Below, one piece after another: positions 1-8,942 of a DNA stretch of 64,000 bases. This DNA comes from Natronococcus pandeyae (GTDB lineage: Archaea; Halobacteriota; Halobacteria; Halobacteriales; Natrialbaceae). Every line of letters starts with the position of its first letter. The first letter of the stretch is position 1. The stretch lies in assembly GCF_008122205.1 (NCBI RefSeq), contig NZ_PHNJ01000003.1, forward strand, positions 62,001 to 126,000, given 5' to 3'. The translations under genes and the position numbers were made by a program. The notes under the pieces were generated by a model, which worked only from the letters and a program-made list of their open reading frames with translations, was not told the origin of the DNA and made no database searches.

Positions 1-122
1 GGGGTGTCGACCGGTACCTGCTCGGGAGCGTTACGGAAAAGGTCGTTCGGGTGTCCGACGTCCCTGTCGTCACGGTTCGAAAAGAGGCGGAACCGCCGGA
101 GACCGTCGACGAAGCGACCTAG
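1..122 (+). CDS. Universal stress protein (UspA), C-terminal end only
   Basis: The frame starting at base 3 is open from the window edge to a TAG at 120-122. It reads G-V-D-R-Y-L-L-G-S-V-T-E-K-V-V-R and then S-D-V-P-V-V-T-V-R, the usual last strand and nucleotide-loop end of UspA-fold proteins (G-x-x-x-x-x-L-G-S-V-x-x-x-V). The start lies outside the window. In Haloferax a ptsH2 gene follows glpX, but no HPr gene is seen here. The 194 bases between this gene and glpX hold nothing I can name. Confidence 0.8.
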   Translation, partial: GVDRYLLGSVTEKVVRVSDVPVVTVRKEAEPPETVDEAT

Positions 123-316
123 CAACAGTTTCGACCGCTCACGTCGAACGAGGGGGTCGAGATACGGCGTCCGGGTCGTCAGTGGAACTCGCCGAGACGG
201 TATTCCCGCCGCAGAAATTCGTCGACGGCACCGGTCGCGTCCGCGACCGGCAACCGATCGTCCTCGCGTCCACGCTCACCGAAACGGTGAGCCGCGGGTG
301 CAAAGCGGTGTCGCTA

Positions 317-1279
317 TCAGAAGCCGAACGTCGGCCAGATAGACGCGTCGAAGACACCGATCGCGACCAGCACGGTTGCGAGCAGTCCCGAGGCTGCGAT
401 ACCGAACGCCGGCGGATCGACGTGTGTCTTGCCGTGTGCGTAGAAGACACGGTTACAGACCTCGCCCATGAGTGCCCCGAAGACACCGAAGGCGAGCGCG
501 AACAGCATCACGACCGGCTCGCTCATCCCGGCCGAGAGCGCGCCGAACGCACCGACGGATCCGGGCAGCGTGATGTGGTGGGTCACCGGGAAGTTGTCGA
601 CGCCGCAGTTGAGCAGCACCAGACTGGCCGCACTGATACCGAACACCAGCACCGGGCTCTCCGTAACGAGGTAGACGAAGCCACCGATGAGACCGCCGAT
701 GATACCGATCGACGCGACGCCGCTCCACTTGTACTGCCACGGCAGCCAGATCCCGGGCGCCTTCTCCTCGTCGCGCTCGGCGGGACCCATGTCGAAGACG
801 TTGTCTCCGTACACTTCACCGATGATGTCGTAACCGAAGACGACGCGGTGGACGAGCGCGGAGACGAACACGATCAGCGCGATGTTGTCGGTTCCGAATC
901 CAACGTAGTTGAGCAGCTCGGTGGCTGCAAAACCGAAGACGCCGAAGATAGCACCGACGGCTAACACGTCGATACGGTGTGTCCCGAGGGCACTGGCGAT
1001 ATCCTTGCCGTCGTCCAGTTCTGGATAGCCCTGTTTTGCCGCGTACGCCGCTGCGGCTGCACCGCCGGCGAAGGCGATGTGTGGACCGAAGATCGGTCCG
1101 AAGCCGATGGCTCCGGTGATCTCGTCCCCGGCACCAGCGAACACCGCCGCTTCACCGGCAATGACCATGAAGCCGGTGAAGACGAAGGCGGGCAGGGCAC
1201 CGATCGCCGCACCGAAGGCACCGCCTGCCAGGGCGGCCATCCAGAACACCGGATCGCCAAGTGCCGTCTCGAGTACCAT
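317..1279 (-). CDS. glpX: GlpX-type multi-pass membrane protein, putative glycerol uptake partner of GlpK
   Basis: A 320-residue hydrophobic protein with roughly eight membrane segments, rich in Gly and Ala. One loop (about residues 165-180, R-D-E-E-K-A-P-G-I-W) is polar. Its ATG directly abuts the glpK stop codon (TAG at 1280-1282 on the minus strand, ATG ending at 1279), so it is the second gene of a glpK-glpX operon. The same order occurs in Haloferax, where the membrane protein is named GlpX and thought to help glycerol entry. It is unrelated to bacterial GlpX fructose-bisphosphatase. The transport role is inferred from context and family, not from a motif. Confidence 0.75.
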   Translation of the reverse strand: MVLETALGDPVFWMAALAGGAFGAAIGALPAFVFTGFMVIAGEAAVFAGAGDEITGAIGFGPIFGPHIAFAGGAAAAAYAAKQGYPELDDGKDIASALGTHRIDVLAVGAIFGVFGFAATELLNYVGFGTDNIALIVFVSALVHRVVFGYDIIGEVYGDNVFDMGPAERDEEKAPGIWLPWQYKWSGVASIGIIGGLIGGFVYLVTESPVLVFGISAASLVLLNCGVDNFPVTHHITLPGSVGAFGALSAGMSEPVVMLFALAFGVFGALMGEVCNRVFYAHGKTHVDPPAFGIAASGLLATVLVAIGVFDASIWPTFGF

Positions 1280-2824
1280 CTATTCACTCCCTCCGTCGCG
1301 AGCCCAGTCGAGCGACCGTTCGACGGCGTCGCTCCAGCGGCTGTACTTCTTGTCCGCCTCGTCGCGGTCCATCTCCGGTTCGAACTCGCGGTCGATCTGC
1401 CAGTTGTCGCGCAGCCCCTCGATGTCCTCCCAGTAGCCGACTGCCAGGCCCGCCGCGTAGGCGGAGCCGAGTGCGGTCGTCTCGTCGACCTCCGGTCGGA
1501 CGATTTCCGAGCCGATGATGTCGGACTGAAGCTGACAGAGGTAGTTGTTCTTGACCGCGCCGCCGTCGACCTTGAGATCCGCCATCTCGATGCCGGAGTC
1601 GGCCTCCATCGCCTCCGCGACGTCGCGGGTCTGGTAGGCGATCGACTCGAGCGTCGCGCGAACGACGTGCTCTCTGCGAGTGCCGCGGGTCATCCCGACG
1701 ATGGTGCCACGGGCACGCTGGTCCCAGTGGGGTGCGCCGAGGCCGGTGAAGGCGGGAACGACGTAGACGCCGTCGGTCGAGTCGACGCTACGGGCGAGTT
1801 CGGCCGTCTGGGCCGGGTTGTCGATCAGCGACATGTCTTCGAGCCACTCGATCGCCGCCCCGGTGACGAAGATCGCGCCCTCGAGGGCGTACTGGACGGG
1901 TTGGCCCGAGCGCTGGAAGCCGATCGTCGTCAGCAGCCCGTGGTCGCTCTCGACGGCCTCGTCGCCGGTGTTCATCAGGAAGAACGAGCCCGTGCCGTAG
2001 GTGTTCTTGGCCTCACCGGCGTCGAAACAGGTCTGGCCGAACAGCGCCGCCTGCTGGTCGCCGAGCGCGCCGGCAACCGGAATCTCAGCCTCGAGGAAGC
2101 CTTCAGGGTCGGTCGAGCCGTAGGTTTCGTCGTCGCTCGAGGGGCGGACCTCGGGCAACATCGCTTCCGGAATGTCGAACTCCTCGAGGAGTTCGTCGTC
2201 CCACTCGAGGTCGTGGATGTTGTACAGCATCGTGCGCGAGGCGTTCGTAACCTCGGTGATGTGGTTGCCCGTGAGGTTGTAGATCAGCCAGGTGTCGATC
2301 GTCCCGAAGAGGACCTCGCCCTCCGCAGCTCGATCCTGGATGTCTGCGGGACGGGCCCGCTCCATCTTGATGGGATCGGCGTTGTCGAGCAGCCACTCCG
2401 CCTTCGTCGCCGAGAAGTAGGCGTCCGCCTCGAGCCCGGTCTTCGCACGGATGGTGTCGACCAGATCGTCCTCCTCGAGCTGTTCGACGCGATCGGTCGT
2501 CCGTCGGTCCTGCCAGACGATGGCGTTGTGGACCGGACGGCCGGATTCAGCGTCCCAGAGGAGCGTCGTTTCGCGCTGGTTCGTGACGCCGATGGCCTCG
2601 AGCTGGTCGGGGCTAATCCCCGCTTTCCCGAGTGCCGTCGTGATGACGCTTTTCGTGTTTTCCCAGATCTCCATCGGGTCGTGTTCGACCCAACCGGGTT
2701 CGGGATAGAACTGTTCGTGTTTTTCATAAGCGTTCGCGATGACCTGTCCCCCGTGGTCGAATACCATAAATCGGGTTCCGGTCGTTCCCTGATCGACTGC
2801 GCCGACGTACGTATCTCCTGTCAT
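1280..2824 (-). CDS. glpK: Glycerol kinase
   Basis: FGGY-family kinase that makes sn-glycerol-3-phosphate from glycerol and ATP. The N-terminal phosphate-binding motif V-D-Q-G-T-T-G-T-R-F, the segment G-V-T-N-Q-R-E-T-T-L-L-W-D and the C-terminal ATPase motif K-V-D-G-G-A-V-K-N-N are all present. Length is 514 residues, close to the bacterial enzyme (about 500). An ATG seven codons earlier (2845) is possible, but M-T-G-D-T-Y-V-G-A-V-D-Q matches the usual short N-terminus. The gene is divergent from glpABC and is followed without a gap by glpX. The upstream region carries an imperfect inverted repeat over its TATA-like box, so repression at that site is likely. Confidence 0.95.
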   Translation of the reverse strand: MTGDTYVGAVDQGTTGTRFMVFDHGGQVIANAYEKHEQFYPEPGWVEHDPMEIWENTKSVITTALGKAGISPDQLEAIGVTNQRETTLLWDAESGRPVHNAIVWQDRRTTDRVEQLEEDDLVDTIRAKTGLEADAYFSATKAEWLLDNADPIKMERARPADIQDRAAEGEVLFGTIDTWLIYNLTGNHITEVTNASRTMLYNIHDLEWDDELLEEFDIPEAMLPEVRPSSDDETYGSTDPEGFLEAEIPVAGALGDQQAALFGQTCFDAGEAKNTYGTGSFFLMNTGDEAVESDHGLLTTIGFQRSGQPVQYALEGAIFVTGAAIEWLEDMSLIDNPAQTAELARSVDSTDGVYVVPAFTGLGAPHWDQRARGTIVGMTRGTRREHVVRATLESIAYQTRDVAEAMEADSGIEMADLKVDGGAVKNNYLCQLQSDIIGSEIVRPEVDETTALGSAYAAGLAVGYWEDIEGLRDNWQIDREFEPEMDRDEADKKYSRWSDAVERSLDWARDGGSE

Positions 2825-2874
2825 TGGTAGTCCCCAGACGTTCATGCGCCGCCTTTACTGACGATCGCATGCTA

Positions 2875-2913
2875 TTGGTAAACATTTGCTACGATCATTA
2901 TAAATGTTACCAA
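2875..2913 (-). promoter_or_regulatory. Inverted-repeat operator overlapping the glpK TATA-like box
   Basis: The arms TTGGTAAACATTT (2875-2887) and AAATGTTACCAA (2902-2913) are reverse complements except for one extra A in the left arm. The 14-base spacer contains TTATAA (2898-2903), a good TATA-like sequence for the minus strand about 75 nt before the preferred glpK ATG and about 53 nt before the alternative one. A repressor bound to both arms would cover TBP's site. The regulator is not shown by the sequence. GlpR, encoded at 40.6 kb here, controls glycerol and fructose genes in Haloferax and is the obvious candidate. Confidence 0.5.
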
Positions 2914-3110
2914 ATTTGTAGCCCTATTGACAGTATTGCAGACGGCCAGTGAGTAGACTATCCGAGAAATATGCCCCGTATGCGGCCAAATATCTGTTCT
3001 GAGGAGGGTCGAACTCGGTTCTGGGGACGGTTGTACTCGGCTCTCCAATATTCGTTCACGTCGCACTAATCGGCATTCTATCCATTTGTTATGGGTGGTA
3101 CGGTGGCGTC

Positions 3111-3120
3111 GATAAAATAA
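3111..3120 (+). promoter_or_regulatory. TATA-like box of glpABC
   Basis: GATAAAATAA ends 31 nt before the glpA ATG. With the usual archaeal spacing of about 25 nt to the start site, the transcript would begin about 10 nt before the ATG or closer, giving a nearly leaderless message. No perfect Shine-Dalgarno lies at the right distance. Confidence 0.55.
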
Positions 3121-3151
3121 AGACGGGGGGGCGCTAGGTACGGATGAAGGG

Positions 3152-4825
3152 ATGGCACATGATACGGAGGTCCTCGTACTCGGCGGTGGCTCGACCGGCT
3201 GTGGCATCGCCAGAGACCTGGCGATGCGCGGCCTCGAGGTCACCCTCGTCGAACGAGGCAATCTAACGGACGGGACGACGGGTCGGATGCACGGCCTCTT
3301 GCACAGCGGCGGGCGGTACGCCGTTTCCGATCAGGCCAGTGCGATCGAGTGTATCGAGGAAAACAAGATTCTCCGGGACATCGCCGGTCACTGCGTCGAG
3401 ATGACTGGCGGGCTGTTCGTCCAGCGCCCCGAAGACCCCGACGAGTACTTCCAGGAGAAACTCGAGGGCTGTCGCGAGTGTAACATTCCCGCGCGGGTTC
3501 TCTCCGGCAGGGAAGCACGCACGGTCGAACCCTACCTCGCGAAGGACGTCAAACGCGCGATTCAGGTTCCCGACGGCGCGATCGACCCGTTCCGACTCTG
3601 CGTCGCGAACGCGATCGACGCCGAACGCCACGGCGCACGCATCGAGACCCACGCCGAGGTCGTCGACCTCCTGCGTAATGGCGACGACATTTACGGCGTG
3701 GAGGTGCGCCACGACTCCGGGCCCGGCAAGCGGACGCACAAGACGCCGGGGACGACCGAGGAGATCACCGCGGACTACGTAGTCAACGCGACGGGTGCGT
3801 GGGCCGGCCAGATCGGTGCGATGGCCGACCTCGATATCGAAGTCCGCCCCTCCAAGGGCGTGATGACAATTATGAACGTCCGACAGGTCGACACCGTCGT
3901 CAACCGATGTCGACCGAAGGGCGACGCCGACATCGTCGTCCCTCACGAGACGACCGCTATTCTCGGGACGACCGACGAGGAGGTCGAGGATCCGGACGAC
4001 TACCCCGAAGAGGGGTGGGAGGTCGACATGATGATCGACACGCTCTCGGAACTCGTCCCGATCCTGGAGGAGGCCCGGACGATCCGCTCGTTCTGGGGCG
4101 TCCGGCCGCTGTACGAGCCACCGGGACGCGGCACGAAGGATCCGACGGACATCACGCGGGACTTCTTCCTGCTCGACCACGAGGACCGCGACGGCGTCGA
4201 CGGCATGTCGAGCATCGTCGGCGGCAAGTTCACCACCTACCGGGCGATGGCCGAGCAGATCTCCGATCACGTCTGCGAACAGCTCGGTGTCAGCGCCTCC
4301 TGTACCACCGCGGAGGAATCGCTCCCGGGCAGCGAGAACCTCGAGGTGCTCGAGAAGGGGATGGACGACTTCGGACTGCGCTCGCCGGTCGCCCGCCGGA
4401 GCAAGCAGCGACTCGGCAGTCGCTCGCCCGAGGTGCTCGATACCGACGAGGCCAACCCCGTCATCTGTCAGTGCGAAGGTGTTACGCGGGCGGAGGTCTG
4501 CGACGCGATCTCCCAGTCGGGATCCGACCTGAACGCGGTTCGCATCCGAACGCGGGCTTCGATGGGCAACTGTCAGGGCGGGTTTTGCTGTCAGAATATG
4601 GCCAGCGAACTCCACCCCGAGTACGACGAGGAGACGACCCGGGAGGCGCTGGACGAACTGTTCCAGGAGCGCTGGAAGGGCGAGCGCCACGCCCTCTGGG
4701 GCGAACAGCTCTCCCAGGCGATGCTCAACTACGCGCTACACGCGACGACGATGAACCGCGACAACGACCCCGCGAGCGCCGCCGAGCCCGTCGAGTACGG
4801 CGCGTTCGACACGGGGGTGCAGTGA
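3152..4825 (+). CDS. glpA: Anaerobic-type glycerol-3-phosphate dehydrogenase, subunit A
   Basis: Catalytic flavoprotein that oxidises sn-glycerol-3-phosphate to dihydroxyacetone phosphate. The N-terminus has the dinucleotide motif [14 protein letters not shown] (from about residue 9), then [14 protein letters not shown]. The C-terminal third carries a BFD-like [2Fe-2S] domain with C-Q-C-E-G-V-T-R and G-N-C-Q-G-G-F-C-C. Length is 557 residues against 542 in E. coli. It is first gene of glpABC, one base before glpB. In haloarchaea this GlpABC enzyme works under aerobic conditions and feeds electrons to the respiratory chain through GlpC. Confidence 0.95.
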   Translation: MAHDTEVLVLGGGSTGCGIARDLAMRGLEVTLVERGNLTDGTTGRMHGLLHSGGRYAVSDQASAIECIEENKILRDIAGHCVEMTGGLFVQRPEDPDEYFQEKLEGCRECNIPARVLSGREARTVEPYLAKDVKRAIQVPDGAIDPFRLCVANAIDAERHGARIETHAEVVDLLRNGDDIYGVEVRHDSGPGKRTHKTPGTTEEITADYVVNATGAWAGQIGAMADLDIEVRPSKGVMTIMNVRQVDTVVNRCRPKGDADIVVPHETTAILGTTDEEVEDPDDYPEEGWEVDMMIDTLSELVPILEEARTIRSFWGVRPLYEPPGRGTKDPTDITRDFFLLDHEDRDGVDGMSSIVGGKFTTYRAMAEQISDHVCEQLGVSASCTTAEESLPGSENLEVLEKGMDDFGLRSPVARRSKQRLGSRSPEVLDTDEANPVICQCEGVTRAEVCDAISQSGSDLNAVRIRTRASMGNCQGGFCCQNMASELHPEYDEETTREALDELFQERWKGERHALWGEQLSQAMLNYALHATTMNRDNDPASAAEPVEYGAFDTGVQ

Positions 4826-4826
4826 G

Positions 4827-6113
4827 ATGGCGATCGAGGACGACGTCCTCGTCATCGGCGGCGGGCTAGCCGGTGCGACCGCCGCACTCACCGCAGCGGA
4901 GGAAGGCGTTCAGGTCCGACTGGTCACGCACAAACAGAGCACCCTCCGGCACGCGAGCGGTCTGATCGACGTTCTCGGCTACACGCCCGCGGGAGAGGGG
5001 CCGATCGTCGATCCGTTCGAAGCGCTCGCGGACCTCCCCGAGGGCCATCCCTACGAGCGCGTCGGCACCGAGGCGGTACGCGAGGCGCTCTCGTTCTTCG
5101 ACGAGATCGCCGGCGACGCCTATTCGGGCGGGCACACGGCGTCGAACGCGCTCGTCCCGACCCACGGCGGCACCGTCAAGCCGACCGCGCGCTACCCCGT
5201 CTCGACGGCGGCCGGCCTGGCGAGCGTTCCGGAGGACACGCTGCTCGTCGGATTCGAGACGCTGACCGACTTCGACGCGCCGCTGGCGGCGTCTCACCTC
5301 GAGGCAGCCGGCGCGCCCTTTTCGGCCCGTGGTGTCACCCTCACGTTCCCCGGAATCGTTCGCGACGACGCGAAGATCAACCGCTACGCCCACCTGCTCG
5401 ACCACGAGGAGACCGTCCAGACGGGTGCAGGCGAGACGTCCGCGCGCGAGGCGCTCGCGGCGACCGTCGACGCCCACCTCAAGGACGAGTCCCGGGTCGG
5501 GTTCCCCGCGATCCTGGGCGACGACCACGCGGCGGACGTTCGAGCCGACCTCGAGGACGCACTGGGGGTCGACGTCTTCGAGGTCCCGATGGGGCCGCCG
5601 AGTCTGCCCGGAATGCGCCTCGAAGACATGCTGTACGACGCGCTCGGTGACGCAGGCGTGCGAGTCACGTCAGGGGTTCCCGTGATCGACTACGAGACCG
5701 ACGGGAACGGCGCGATCGAGCACGTCGTCGTCGACCGTCACGGCCAGGAAGTTCCGTACCGGGCCGAACAGTACGTGCTGGCGACCGGGGGCCTCGTCGG
5801 AAAGGGTGTCCGGAGCGAGCGCGAGCGGGTGTTCGAACCGATCTTCGACTGTCACATCCCCCACGCCGCGGAGCGCTACGACTGGTTCGTCGAGGACGTC
5901 TTCGGCGAGCAGCCCTACGCCCGGTTCGGCCTCGTTCCCGACCGCGAACTGCGGCCGCTCGGCGAAGACGACGACCCCGAGTTCTCGAACCTGCGCGCCG
6001 TGGGCGGGGTTCTCGGCGGCTACGACTACGCGGCGGAGAAATCCGGCGCCGGCGTCTCGCTCGCGACGGGATACGTCGCGGGCGAGCGGGCCGGCACGGA
6101 GGCGAGCAGATGA
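4827..6113 (+). CDS. glpB: Anaerobic-type glycerol-3-phosphate dehydrogenase, subunit B
   Basis: A 428-residue flavoprotein (E. coli GlpB is 419). An FAD-binding G-G-G-L-A-G-A-T-A-A-L lies at residues 11-21. The middle region includes F-P-A-I-L-G-D-D and P-S-L-P-G-M-R-L, and a late G-G-V-L-G-G-Y-D-Y-A closes the FAD site. It starts one base after the glpA stop, so translation is probably coupled. It forms the GlpAB dimer attached to the GlpC iron-sulfur subunit. Confidence 0.92.
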   Translation: MAIEDDVLVIGGGLAGATAALTAAEEGVQVRLVTHKQSTLRHASGLIDVLGYTPAGEGPIVDPFEALADLPEGHPYERVGTEAVREALSFFDEIAGDAYSGGHTASNALVPTHGGTVKPTARYPVSTAAGLASVPEDTLLVGFETLTDFDAPLAASHLEAAGAPFSARGVTLTFPGIVRDDAKINRYAHLLDHEETVQTGAGETSAREALAATVDAHLKDESRVGFPAILGDDHAADVRADLEDALGVDVFEVPMGPPSLPGMRLEDMLYDALGDAGVRVTSGVPVIDYETDGNGAIEHVVVDRHGQEVPYRAEQYVLATGGLVGKGVRSERERVFEPIFDCHIPHAAERYDWFVEDVFGEQPYARFGLVPDRELRPLGEDDDPEFSNLRAVGGVLGGYDYAAEKSGAGVSLATGYVAGERAGTEASR

Positions 6114-6171
6114 CCGCAACCCTACCAGTGATTGTACTTGACTCGAGCGAGCGAGCGACCACGGTGATTCG

Positions 6172-7542
6172 ATGAGCGACGCAGAACAACCAACCGACGA
6201 CCACGTTCCAGGAGACGACGAGTTCGAACCGATCCAGGTGTTCCCCGAGGCCGAGGAGATGGACCTCCGACCGGGTGCCGACAACTGTTACAAGTGCTCG
6301 ACCTGCGACACGAACTGTCCGGTCGCCGAGGTCGACGACGAGTTCCCCGGCCCGAAGTTCCAGGGGCCCGAGCAGTGGCGGCTCAAGCGCCAGGACGACC
6401 ACGACATCGACGACTCCGTGATGAAGTGTTCGAACTGCATGCGCTGTGACAGCGCCTGCCCGTCCGAGGTTCCACTCTCGCAGATGCACAACACGGCGCG
6501 AGCCGAGTACGTCGAGGAGAACATGAGCAAGTTCTCCCGCGAGTACTGGCGCAACCGGATGCTCTCGAACTACCGCCAGCTCGCTCCGCTGGCCGCGACC
6601 TTCCCCCGAACGGCGAACTTCGTGATGGGACTCTCCGTCACGAAGTGGATGGGCGAGAAGGTCCTCGGCATCGCGGGCGACCGGGACTTCCCCGAGTTCG
6701 CGAAGACGACCTTCCGCGAGTGGTGGGCAAAGCGAGGTGGCAACGCCACCTCGAGGGAGCGAGCGCAGGAAGCGCGAGCGGAGCGCGGCGCCGAGGTCCA
6801 GAACGAGGACAAGCGCATCGCCTACTTCCACGGCTGCTACTCGAACTACAACACGACGGAGGTCGGGAAGGCGCTCGTGCGCGTCTTCGAACACTTCGGC
6901 TACGAGGTCATGATCCCCGAACAGGCCTGTTCCGGGACGCCGATGTTCGCCAACGGAATGCTCGACGACGCTCGGCGGGCCGCCGAGACGAACGTTCGGG
7001 AACTCTCCGCGGCGATCGAAGACGGCGCCGACATCATCGCCTCCTGTACCTCCTGTTCGATGTCGCTCCGCCAGGAGTATCCGGAGCTGTTCGACTTCGA
7101 CGGGACCGAAGACGTCGCCGAGAACACCTGGGAGGCCGTCGAGTACCTTCGAGTCCACGAGGACCTCGAGGGCGAACTCGAGGGGACCCAGGTCGACGAC
7201 ACCAACTTCGCCTACCACGCCCCGTGTCACTCGCGAAACCAGGGGCTCGACGGACAGACGATGGAAGTGATGAGCGCGATCGACGGCGTCGAGGCCGAGG
7301 ACGTCGGCGACTCCTGTTCCGGAATCTCCGGAACCTACGGCTGGAAGGAAGAGAACTACGAAACCTCCATGAAGATCGGTGAGGAAATGTTCGACCACAT
7401 GGAGGACGCGGAAGCGACGACCGGACTGACGGAGTGTCCGACCTGCTCGATGCAGATGGAACACGGAACCGGCTACGAGATCCAGCACACCCTGCAGGTT
7501 CTCGAGGCCGCACTCGTCGGAACGGAGTTGGAGGAGGCGTAA
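6172..7542 (+). CDS. glpC: Anaerobic-type glycerol-3-phosphate dehydrogenase, iron-sulfur subunit C
   Basis: Two ferredoxin-like clusters occur near the N-terminus, C-Y-K-C-S-T-C-D-T-N-C-P and C-S-N-C-M-R-C-D-S-A-C-P. Two CCG-type domains follow, with C-S-G-T-P-M-F, C-T-S-C-S, C-S-G-I-S-G-T-Y-G and C-P-T-C-S-M-Q. It is 456 residues, longer than the E. coli protein (396). It passes electrons from GlpAB to the membrane quinone pool. A 58-base gap separates it from glpB. Its TAA overlaps the ATG of the next gene by one base, which ties that AAA ATPase to the operon. Confidence 0.93.
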   Translation: MSDAEQPTDDHVPGDDEFEPIQVFPEAEEMDLRPGADNCYKCSTCDTNCPVAEVDDEFPGPKFQGPEQWRLKRQDDHDIDDSVMKCSNCMRCDSACPSEVPLSQMHNTARAEYVEENMSKFSREYWRNRMLSNYRQLAPLAATFPRTANFVMGLSVTKWMGEKVLGIAGDRDFPEFAKTTFREWWAKRGGNATSRERAQEARAERGAEVQNEDKRIAYFHGCYSNYNTTEVGKALVRVFEHFGYEVMIPEQACSGTPMFANGMLDDARRAAETNVRELSAAIEDGADIIASCTSCSMSLRQEYPELFDFDGTEDVAENTWEAVEYLRVHEDLEGELEGTQVDDTNFAYHAPCHSRNQGLDGQTMEVMSAIDGVEAEDVGDSCSGISGTYGWKEENYETSMKIGEEMFDHMEDAEATTGLTECPTCSMQMEHGTGYEIQHTLQVLEAALVGTELEEA

Positions 7543-8717
7543 TGGACCTTCAGGAACGCATCGCTCGACGACGGTCCGCCCGGCGCGACAGCGGGATCGT
7601 CGTCAACCGTGAACACCTCAGCCCGGTGGTTCACCGATCGGAACCGGTGGGTCGAGGCCCCGTTCTCGAGCAGTTGCTCGACGCACTCGAGGCGGTGTTC
7701 GACAGCACGCTTCCACAGCCCGTCGCGGTCGTCGGTCCCGCGGGTGCCGGCACTTCCGCGATCGTCACGGCGCTGTTCGCGGCGCTGAACGAGCGGCTCG
7801 GTAAAAGTACCCGCACGATGGGGACGACGACGCGGGCCGGCAGCACCGGCCCGGTGACGTGGTTCGTCTACGTCGACGCGCGCCGCGTCGAGAGCGCCTT
7901 CGCGTTCTACCGGACCGTCCTCTCGCGGATCTCCGCCGAGTCGGTCCCCGAGAGCGGCGTGGGGACCGACGATCTCCGCGAGCGACTCTGCTCGCGACTC
8001 GAGCGACCGGACCGACGTGCGGTCATCGCGGTCGATCACTACGACGAACCCGAGACGCTCTCCTACGAGCGCGTTCGCGAACTCGTCGAACCGACGGCCG
8101 AAAACATCTCGACGGTCGCCGTCGGACAGACCGAACCCGACGGCTGGGACGGGCCGGTAGTGACCGTCCCGGCCTACCGACACCACGAACTCGTCGACGT
8201 CGTCACCGATCGAACGTCGAGCGGGCTCTCTCCGGGTGCCCTCGACCACGAGGCCGTCCGTGAGGTCGCGATCTGGGCCGACGGGAACGCACACGACGCC
8301 CTCGCCGCACTGTTCGGCGCGGCGGTGCTCGCCAGCGAAGACGGCGCGGAGCGAATCGAACAGTCACACCTCGAGGCCGCGACTGCGGACGTTCCCGAGA
8401 ACGGCGTCCACGTCGATCGAGTGCTCGCACTCTCCGACACGCGTCAGCAGGTCCTCCGCCACCTCATCGCGGTCGATTCCGCCGACCGCCCGATTCGCGA
8501 CGTCGCGGCGGAGATCGCCGACCGGTCGTCGCTGACCGCCGGCACGGTCAAACGCTTTCTGTACGAACTCGCGGATCGGGGCGTCATCGAACGCGTCCCG
8601 CTATCTGCCAACGGGAGCGGCCGCCGCCCCAGCACGGTCGTCGCCCGGTTCCCGACGATCGCGTTTCGGGCACTCGGCCCGCCCGAGAGCGTCCCCGCGA
8701 CGGACGATTCGTCGTAA
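7542..8717 (+). CDS. Cdc6-like AAA ATPase-winged helix protein lacking the Walker A lysine
   Basis: 391 residues. The ATG shares its A with the glpC TAA, so it is the last gene of glpABC. V-V-G-P-A-G-A-G-T-S (residues 63-72) sits exactly at a P-loop, but residue 71 is Thr where Lys is expected. A Walker-B-like A-V-I-A-V-D-H-Y-D-E follows at about 160-169. The C-terminal part (from about 290) looks like a winged helix, with Q-Q-V-L-R-H-L-I-A-V and A-G-T-V-K-R-F-L-Y-E-L-A-D-R-G-V. Orc/Cdc6-like paralogues with no origin role are common in haloarchaea. The job is unknown; loss of the lysine suggests weak or no ATP hydrolysis. Confidence 0.7.
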   Translation: MDLQERIARRRSARRDSGIVVNREHLSPVVHRSEPVGRGPVLEQLLDALEAVFDSTLPQPVAVVGPAGAGTSAIVTALFAALNERLGKSTRTMGTTTRAGSTGPVTWFVYVDARRVESAFAFYRTVLSRISAESVPESGVGTDDLRERLCSRLERPDRRAVIAVDHYDEPETLSYERVRELVEPTAENISTVAVGQTEPDGWDGPVVTVPAYRHHELVDVVTDRTSSGLSPGALDHEAVREVAIWADGNAHDALAALFGAAVLASEDGAERIEQSHLEAATADVPENGVHVDRVLALSDTRQQVLRHLIAVDSADRPIRDVAAEIADRSSLTAGTVKRFLYELADRGVIERVPLSANGSGRRPSTVVARFPTIAFRALGPPESVPATDDSS

Positions 8718-8942
8718 GCAGCAGGCGAGACGGCGTTATTTTGAACGAAGCGGATCGCTCGAGAGTGAAGACGCGAGTAGCTCGGCCGGGAAGCCTCGAG
8801 TACGGTACAGAATTTTAAACCGGAACTAGCGTCTCAGAGTATCGGACGATCAGTGACGGACGATCGAAGAAACGCAGCGGCGAGATCTATTTCAGTTCGG
8901 TGTTACGGATTCAGTGCGCCTCGAGAGCCGCGGACTCGACGA

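Noticed and set aside
977-2830. Long plus-strand open frame opposite glpK
   Set aside because: It is the mirror of a strong glycerol kinase frame in GC-rich DNA, Arg/Asp/Val-rich, and has no protein motif.
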